NCBI RefSeq assembly: GCF_018336935.1
Contig: NZ_CP068771.1
Span: 2,356,001 to 2,420,000 of the forward strand
From: Serratia plymuthica
Lineage (GTDB): Bacteria > Pseudomonadota > Gammaproteobacteria > Enterobacterales > Enterobacteriaceae
Direction: 5' to 3'
Length of the DNA stretch: 64,000 nucleotides
Of this stretch, positions 12,601 through 21,600 are shown piece after piece (position 1 is the first letter of the stretch; each line of letters starts with the position of its first letter). The notes below the pieces were generated by a model. The model made no database searches. It saw only the letters and a list, made by a program, of their open reading frames with translations, and had not been told where the DNA came from. A program made the position numbers and the translations under genes.

Positions 12601-15600
12601 CATATCCTGGTCGAAATGAAGGGGCTGAAAATGATCGCAGCGCCGGCGGCGTCGCTGGTCTTCGCCCGGCCTCAGTGGGCCCGGCAGCAGCTTGCCGTTC
12701 TTTCGCACGCTGAACGCGCTCCAGACGCGCCGCCTTGTTTTATCCTGGCGCAGGGGAATGATGGGTGGCAAACCGCGTTGCAAAGCGCCTGGCCCGCTTG
12801 CCGGGTCATGCGCCTGTCGTCCGATGCAGATCAGACGCCGGCGCAATTGACGCTTTGTCTGCAGCAGCTGTTTGCCCAAATTAAAGAAAGCGTGCTTGCC
12901 TGCACGGAACAGGCCCAGCGGCAGGCGCTGTTTATACTGGCGGCGGAACCGGTTAACCCGTCCTGGCTGTCCGCGGCGGCAGGGCTGCTCAAAACGGCCC
13001 GCCAGGAACAGCCTGGCCTCAATGGAAAAGTGATCCGCTACCCGAATACCGCTGACGCGGCCATGCAACTGCCGGCCCGGCTGCGTGCCGAAATGCAGGA
13101 GACAGAGGGCGCCGTCGAGATTCGTTACGACGCGGCGGGCGGCAGAAGCGTGCGGGAGTGGCACCAAACCGCGCTGACGGACGCCGCCGGTGTGCCGCCG
13201 ATGGCTGCCGGCTCCGTTATCTGGATCACCGGCGGGCTGGGCGGTATTGGCTATCAGCTGGTCCGTGAACTGGGGGCGCGCTATCAGGCTCGTTTCGTCC
13301 TGAGTGGCCGTTCCGCTTTGCAGGGCCTCAATGAGCAACGCCTTGCGGCGCTGCGGCAGCAGGGCGCCCAGGTGACTTACTACCAGGGGGATATGACCGA
13401 CCCCGAGCAGGTTCGCCGCCTGGTGGGGCAAATCCTGCAGGATGAGGGCCAATTGAATGGCGTCATCCACAGTGCGGGCGTCACGCGTGACGCATTCATT
13501 GTCAATAAAACCGACCCTGAAGTGCTTGAGGTGTTAGGGCCGAAAGTCGCGGGCACTCTGGCTTTGGATCAGGCAACCCGGGATTGCGAGCTGGACTTTA
13601 TGGTGCTGTTCTCCTCGTTGAGCAGCGCGTTTGGCAATACCGGCCAGGCTGACTATGCCTGCGCCAATGGCTTTATGGACGGTTTCGCCTTCCAGCGTAA
13701 CCAGCAGGTTGCCGAGGGGTTGCGACGCGGCAAAACCCTGTCGTTGAACTGGCCGCTGTGGCGCGATGGCGGCATGGGGATTTCCGGGCAGGCGGCTGAA
13801 CAGCTCAGGCGCCAGTCGGGTTTGGTGCCGATGCCCGCCGCCGTGGGGATAGAGGCATTGCTGCTGGGGCTGCACGGCCCGGAGCCGCAGCTGGCGGTTA
13901 TGTATGGCGAAGCCGGGCAGATCGGGCGCCGGCTCTCGGAGACACGCGATCCGCTGCCTGCGGGTTCATCAAGCCGCGAAGAGGCGCCCCGTCAGCGGGC
14001 AGGCGAGAACGGCCCGGTTCGGGTTGCACGCGTCCACGCCATGCTGGTCGGCATGGTGGCTCAGTTGCAAAAGCTCGATGAAAGCAAGGTTGAGCTGGAT
14101 ATGGAACTGTCCAAATATGGCTTTAATTCTATCGATTTCACCGAGTTTGCCGGTCGTCTCAATAAGGCCTATGGCTTGACGCTGATGCCGACGGTGTTCT
14201 TTGAACATTCCACCCTGCGGGCGATGGGCCATCATCTGGCCGACACTTATCCCGACGCCGTCGCGCAAATCGCAGGCGCGGTGGAAATGGCGGCCGCCAA
14301 AGCGCCGGCGCCACTCATCACCGCCACCAGCCTGGCAACGCGGGATGACGGTGAAAAAACGGTTGGCTGGCGGGCGGCGGCTTCTGCGTCAGCGCCACAG
14401 CAAGAAGCCCCGGCCACCGCCTCAGCGGCGACGGACGGGCCGCAAGAGCCGGAAGCGATAGCGGTTATCGGCATGAGCGGCCGCTTCCCGCAGTCGCGCA
14501 ATCTGGATGAATTCTGGCGAAACCTGGAAGCGAATCAGGACTTGATCGGCAGGGTTCCGGCCGACCGCTGGAACTGGCGGGAATATTATGGGAACCCGCA
14601 TGAAACGCCCGGAAAAACCAACGTGACTTGCGGCGGGTTCATGCAGGATGTCGATTGTTTCGACCCGCTGTTCTTTGGCATTTCTCCACGGGAAGCCCAG
14701 TCATTGGACCCGCAGTTCAGGATTTTCCTGGAAACGGTCTGGGCGACGATTGAGGATGCCGGCTATCGCGCGAGTGATTTATCGGGCAGCAACACCGGGG
14801 TGTTTGTCGGGGTATCGACCTCCGAATACAAGGACGCCTGGCTGAAGTATTCCCACGATAAGTTCGGCATCGGCGATCCTCCTTGGCTTTCTCACTTCGC
14901 GCTGGCCAACCGCGTGTCTTACATACTGAACCTCCATGGCCCGAGCGAACCCATTGACACCGCCTGTTCCAGTTCTCTGGTCGCCATTCACCGGGCGATA
15001 GAAGCGATGCGCGCCGGCAGCTGCGATATGGCGCTGGTCGGCGGCGCCAACATTATCGTCAATCCGGGGATCACCATCACCGCCGGAGAAGCGGGGATCC
15101 TCAGCGAAGACGGCCGTTGCAAAACCTTTGATATCAGCGCAGACGGCTACGGCCGCGGCGAAGGCGTCGGCGCCATTCTGCTCAAACCCCTGCGCCAGGC
15201 GATTGCCGATGGCGATCGCATTCAGGGTCTGATCCGCGGCAGCGCCGAGAATCACGGCGGTAAAGCCACGTCGCCCACCGCGCCGAACCCGGTTGCGCAG
15301 CAGGCGCTGCTGACCCAGGCCTATCGCCGCAGCGGCATCGATCCGGCGAGGGTGGGTTATATCGAGACCCATGGCACGGGCACCCGGCTGGGCGATCCGA
15401 TTGAGATCAATGGGTTGAAAAAAGCGTTCGCCGCCTTGTATCAAGAGCGGGGGCAATCCATGCCGGGCGAAGCGGGTTGTGGGCTCGGATCGGTGAAAAC
15501 CAATATCGGCCACCTGGAAGCCGCCGCCGGCATTTCTGGCGTCCTGAAAGTGTTATTGATGTTCCGTCACCAGAAAATGCCTGGCAACGTTCATTTGCAG

Positions 15601-18600
15601 ACGGCGAATCCGTATTTGGATCTTGCCGATAGCCCGTTCTACCTGGTGCGAGAAACGCAGCCATGGCCGGCGATGCAAGACGCCGGTGGCCGGCCGCTGC
15701 CGAGAATAGCCGGCGTCAGCAGTTTTGGCATCGGCGGGGCGAACGCGCACATCGTTCTGGAAGAGTACGTTGCGGAACCGGCCGGCGGCGTTACTGCCCC
15801 TTCTGTGGCGCCGGTGGCGATTGTCTTGTCGGCAAAAAAAGCCGCTCGCCTGGAGGCGGTCGCACAAGGTTTGGCCACCTACCTGGATTCTGCGGCTTTT
15901 GCCGAGCAGCAGCCGAGCCTGGCGGATATCGCTTATACCCTGCAAGTGGGGCGCGAAGCCATGGATGAACGCCTGGCCTTCGTCGCCGACTCCGTGCCGG
16001 CCCTGCAGGACAGATTGTCCCGCTATCTGGCCGACCCCAAACCGGCGCCGGGCATCTATCGCGGCAATGCGAAAGCGGGCAATGGCGCCTTATTGGCCGC
16101 GGCTGATGAAGACCTTCAGGCCTGGTGCCGACAAGGCGAGTACCACAAGCTGCTGGCGGCCTGGGTGCAGGGTGCCGTCGTTGACTGGAAAACGCTGTAC
16201 TCTGCGGCAACGCCACCCCGCAAGATCGGCTTGCCGACTTATCCGTTCGCACGGGATCGTTTCTGGTTGAAAGAGAAAACCGGCGAGGCTATGCCATCCC
16301 GGCCCGATCGTTTGCACCCGCTGGTACACCGCAATACCTCAGATCTGACCGCGCTCAGCTTTACCTCCTGGTTTGACGGCAGCGAATTCTTCCTGTCAGA
16401 CCATGTGGTGATGGGAAAACGCCTTTTGCCCGGCGTCGCCTATTTGGAAATGGCGCGCGCCGCCGTTGAACAGATGGTGGGGCGTGAACGGCATCTGCAG
16501 TTGACTCAGATCGTCTGGATTCGTCCTTACATCGCCGCCGGCGAAAACGGCCTTTCCCCGGTGACGGTAAAATTGCTGCCGCAATCGCCGACGGTGATTC
16601 GGTTCGAAATTTGTTCTCGGATGGCGGATGGCCAAACCCAGACGCATTGCCAGGGAAAAGCGATCGTGGCGGACTCGTTTGCGGCGAGCGAAACGCGGCT
16701 CGATCTGTCGGCGGCGATGGCCGAGCACCAGGAAGGCACGCTGGAGAAAGCCGAATGTTACCGGGCTTTCCATCAGTTGGGGATCGAATACGGCGCCGGA
16801 CATCAGGGCATTGAACGGCTGCATGTCGCCAGGGGGCGCGTGCTTGCGCAGCTGGCGCTGCCTGAAGCCCTCAAAGAGACGCTGGGCGAGTATGTTCTGC
16901 ATCCCAGCCTGATGGATTCTGCATTACAGGCGACGCTGGGGTTGTCCCAGGATCATCGGCTGGGTTTGCCGTTTGAACTGGAATCACTGGAGATCCTGCG
17001 CCGCTGCACATCCAGAATGTGGGCCCGCATTGCGTATGAACATGGCGCCGAGCCTGCGCTGCGGGCAAAAGTGCAAAAACTGACCGTTGAGCTATATGAC
17101 GATGCCGGGCGGCTCTGCGTTCATTTGCGGGGATTCAGCGCCCGCGCGCCTGAACCCGCCACGCCGCCCGGCAACGGCACGCTGTTGCTGGTGCCGACAT
17201 GGTCGCGCAAACAGGTTCGGGGCGATGTCGTTGCTCCGCCGGCGTACTCCCACCGTCAAACACTCTTCTGCGGCGAAGCTTCCGTCGCGAAAGCCATGGG
17301 CCTGACGGATGATCTGATTTTCCCGGCGATGGGCCCTGAAGAACATATCGCCCAGGACTTTCAGCAGCAGGCGCTGGCCTTGTTTGGCCGGGTAAAATCC
17401 CTGTTGGATGGGCGGCCCAGGCAGCCGATGCTGTTGCAAGTGGCGGTTGCCGGGGCGCTGTCCGCGCCGTTTTCCGCCGCGCTCTGCGGGGTGTTAAAAA
17501 CGGCGCGTTTAGAGAATGGCCGGTTTATTGGCCAGCTGATTGAGCTGGAGGCGACGGCGCGCGCCGACGAGATTAACGCCAGGCTGCGGGAAAGCAGCCT
17601 GGCGCCGGAAGACATTCACATACGCTACGGCCGGGAGGGTCGGCAGGTTTTATCCTGGCGGGAAGTGCGCTCGCTCACCGAAACCTCCGCCGCGCCTTCC
17701 GCGTCAGGGGCGGTCCGCATGCCGTGGAAAGAGCGGGGCGTTTATCTGATTACCGGCGGCGCGGGTGGGCTGGGGCTTATTTTTGCCACAGAGATTGCCC
17801 GTCAAACCCGCGGCGCCAGGCTGATCCTCACCGGACGAACGCCGATGAACGATCGGATCCAGGCCGCCGTCAGCCCGTTGACCACGCTGGGCGCTCAGGT
17901 TGACTATTGCCGGCTTGACGTCTGCGATCGCCCAGGGGTCGAGGCGCTGGCCGCCAGCGTCGTGGCGAAGCACGGCGCCATCAACGGCGTGTTGCATTGC
18001 GCCGGCGTGCTGCGCGATAGCTACATCCTGAAAAAGTCGCCGGAGGATTTTCTGGCCGTACTCGCACCTAAAGTGCAAGGGACGGTGAACCTGGATCTGG
18101 CCCTGGCGCGGCATCCGCTGGATTTCTTTATTCTCTTTTCCTCGACTGCGGCCGCCTTGGGCAATCCGGGGCAGGCTGATTATGTTACGGCGAACGGTTT
18201 CATGGATGTTTACGCTCACTACCGCCAGCGGCAGGTGGCGGCTAAGGCGCGGATGGGCAGAACTCTGACGATCAACTGGCCGCTGTGGAAAGACGGCGGC
18301 ATGGCGGTTGATGACGCATCTGAAACCCTGATGTACCAGAACACGGGCATGATCGCGATGTCTGCGGCTGCCGGTCTGCAGGCTTTCTATCAGGCGCTTG
18401 AGCGGGAAGAAAACCAGGTGCTGGTGATCGCCGGCGACATTGACAAGTTGCGCCTGACATTGGCCAAGGGTAATGAACAGCACCGCGCTGAGCCGGCGGC
18501 AGGCAGTGTGCCGCATGAGGCGGCGCAGATTGACAACAGGGGGCTGGAAGAGGCGGTGCAGCAGCTGTTGATCCGCGAAGTCTCCGCATTGCTTGACGTG

Positions 18601-21600
18601 GCGGCGGCCGAGATCGATCTGGATCTCGAATTGACGGAACTGGGCTTCGATTCCATTTTGACAACCGGGTTCGCCAACAGGCTGAACCAGCGCTATCAGC
18701 TCGACCTGCTGCCAACCCTGTTCTTCGAGTATCCAACGATTGCGGCGCTGAGCGGTTATCTAACGGCAACCTATCGGACCGCATTCGCAGCAAGGTTTAC
18801 CGCGTTCGCCCAGCCGGAAAGCGGGGAGCAACACCTGGCTGAACAGGCTGCGCCTCGGATAGCCGAACAGGTGTCCGCCCAGGCGGTGGATTTACCGGCG
18901 TTGCATGACGCGGTTCAGTCGCTTCTGATGCAGGAAATTTCAGCGTTGTTGCACGTGGACGCCGCTGACATCGATAACGATATTGAGCTAAGCGAGCTGG
19001 GCTTCGACTCCATACTGACGACCAGTTTTGCCAATAAGCTGAACCGGCAATACGCGCTGGAACTGCTGCCGACCGTGTTTTTCGAGTACCCGACCGTTGC
19101 GGGATTGACGCATTATCTGGCCGAACGCTATCGGGAAGGCTTTAGCCGGCTGTTTGCCGCGCAAGTGATGGCGCAAGCACCGCAAAGCGATGAGGCGCCG
19201 GCGCAAGATGTCTCAGCCGAACGCGCGCCCCAGCCGAAACCGTCCGCTTCGCCCGCCGTTCACCACCGGAACGACGCGCAGGAAGCGATCGCCATTGTGG
19301 GGATGAGCGGCAGTTTCCCCATGGCGCCGGATCTGGACGCCTACTGGGAAAATCTATTGCAGGGGAAAGATTGCATCAGCGAGGTGCCGCCAGAGCGTTG
19401 GAATTGGCGGGACTCCCTGCAGGCGGTACACAGTGCTGAAAACCGCGACAGTATTCGCTGGGGAGGATTCATTCAGGATATGGCGGAATTCGATCCGCTC
19501 TTTTTCGGTATCTCCCCCCGAGAGGCCGAACTGATGGATCCGCAACAGCGGCTGTTGATGACCCATGCCTGGAAAGTGATTGAAGAGGCAGGTTACTCGG
19601 CCGCTTCTTTGGCCGGCAGTACGCTGGGCATTTATGTCGGTACGGGAAACACCGGTTATGCGGGGCTGATCGTCGATGCGAAACTTCCGGCGGAAGGTTT
19701 CACCGCAACGGGGATTGTGCCTTCGGTCGGCCCGAATCGTATGAGCTACTTCCTCAATGTGCATGGGCCGAGCGAGCCGATTGAAACGGCGTGTTCCTCT
19801 TCGCTCATCGCCATTCATCGCGGTGTTTCAGCCTTGCGCCATGAAGGCTGCGATATGGTCATCGTAGGCGGCATCAATACATTGGTCACGCCGGATACGT
19901 TCGTCAGCTTTTGCAAAGCGGGCATGCTCGCCGCCGACGGCCGTTGTAAAACATTCTCCAGCCAGGCTGACGGCTATGTGCGCGGCGAGGGCGCGGGCAT
20001 GCTGTTGCTGAAGCGTTTATCGGCGGCCGAAGCGGACGGCGATCATATCTATGGCGTTATCCGTGGCAGCGCGCAAAATCACGGCGGGCGCGCCAGTTCC
20101 CTGACCGCGCCGAATCCAAAAGCGCAGGCGGCCCTGTTGGCCAGCGCCTACCGCGATGCCGGCATCGACCCCAGGACGGTCGGCTACATTGAGGCGCACG
20201 GGACGGGCACCAAACTCGGCGATCCGATTGAGATCAATAGCCTGAAAGCCGCGTTTCACGATCTGCAGGCACGCTATCCGGGCGAGGAATACCCTGAGGC
20301 GGAGTGCGGCGTCGGGTCGGTGAAAACCAACATCGGGCATTTGGAGATGGCGGCAGGCATTGCCGGCGTCATCAAAGTGTTGTTGCAGCTGAAACACCAG
20401 ACGTTGGTGAAGAGCCTGCACTGTGAAGAACTGAATCCCTATATCGATTTCACGAACACGCCATTCTATGTGGTGCGGGAGAATCGCCCCTGGCGCGCAT
20501 TGCGAAACGCGCAGGGTGACGCGTTGCCGCGCCGGGCCGGCGTCAGTTCTTTTGGTTTCGGCGGCGCCAACGCGCATATCGTGATCGAGGAATATCGCGA
20601 CAATAGGTCGGTGCTGCCGGCGCCGCAATCGCGCTATGTGATCCCGTTGTCAGCCAGGGATGATGTTCGCTTGCGTGACGTAGCCCTGAACCTCAGGCGA
20701 TATCTGGATCAGCAACGGGAAAACCCTGAGCTGACGCTAATGAATCTGGCCTATACGCTGCAAGTCGGGCGGGACGCCATGACGGCGCGACTGGGCTGGA
20801 TCGTGCAGTCCCTCGACGAGCTGAGGGTAAAGCTGGACGACTTTTTACAGGGTAACGAAGAACCCGGCGAGGTCTACCGTGGCCGGCGCAGCAGCCACAA
20901 TGCTCTGGTGGCGCAATTCTCGGCCGATGAAGAACTGCGCGAAGCCATCGCGAAATGGGCGGCGCGCGGTAAATACGCCAGGCTGCTGAGCCTTTGGTGC
21001 CAGGGGCTGGAGTTTGATTGGTCGGGCTTATATCAAGGGCAGCAGCCGCTTCGCCTGAGCCTGCCGACCTATCCCTTTGAGCGCCAGGCGTTCTGGCTTC
21101 CCGCCGCTCAGGGGCAGGAACACGCCGCCCCCCGCGTCTTGGCGCATGACGTTCACCGCCAGCCGGAGAAAACAGACGGCATACCCGCGCCATCATCCCT
21201 GGCGGACGGCACGCCGCAGAAGGCCGAGGCGCGCTTTGATCTTGAGGCTTACCTGACCGCGCTGATCGGCCGGCAGCTCAAAGTGGCCGAAGCGGCGATT
21301 GGCCCGGATACCGCTCTGGAGGAGTTGGGCATGGATTCGGTCGTGTCCATCGCGCTGTTAAATGACATCCGCGAAACCTTCCCGCACGTCTCCCGCTCGC
21401 TGTTTATGGAATACCACACCGTCGGTGAAATTCAGCTGTATCTGCGCAGCCATTTCAGCGAACGGCTGGCCATGCTGGGCAACCCAGGGCCGTTGGCAGA
21501 AGCGGAGCCGGAGCGGCAGGCGGAGGCAAGCAAAATGCGCGCGGAGGAGGCGCAGGGGCAAAATATCAGCATCATCGGCATGGCGGGGATCTTCCCGCAG

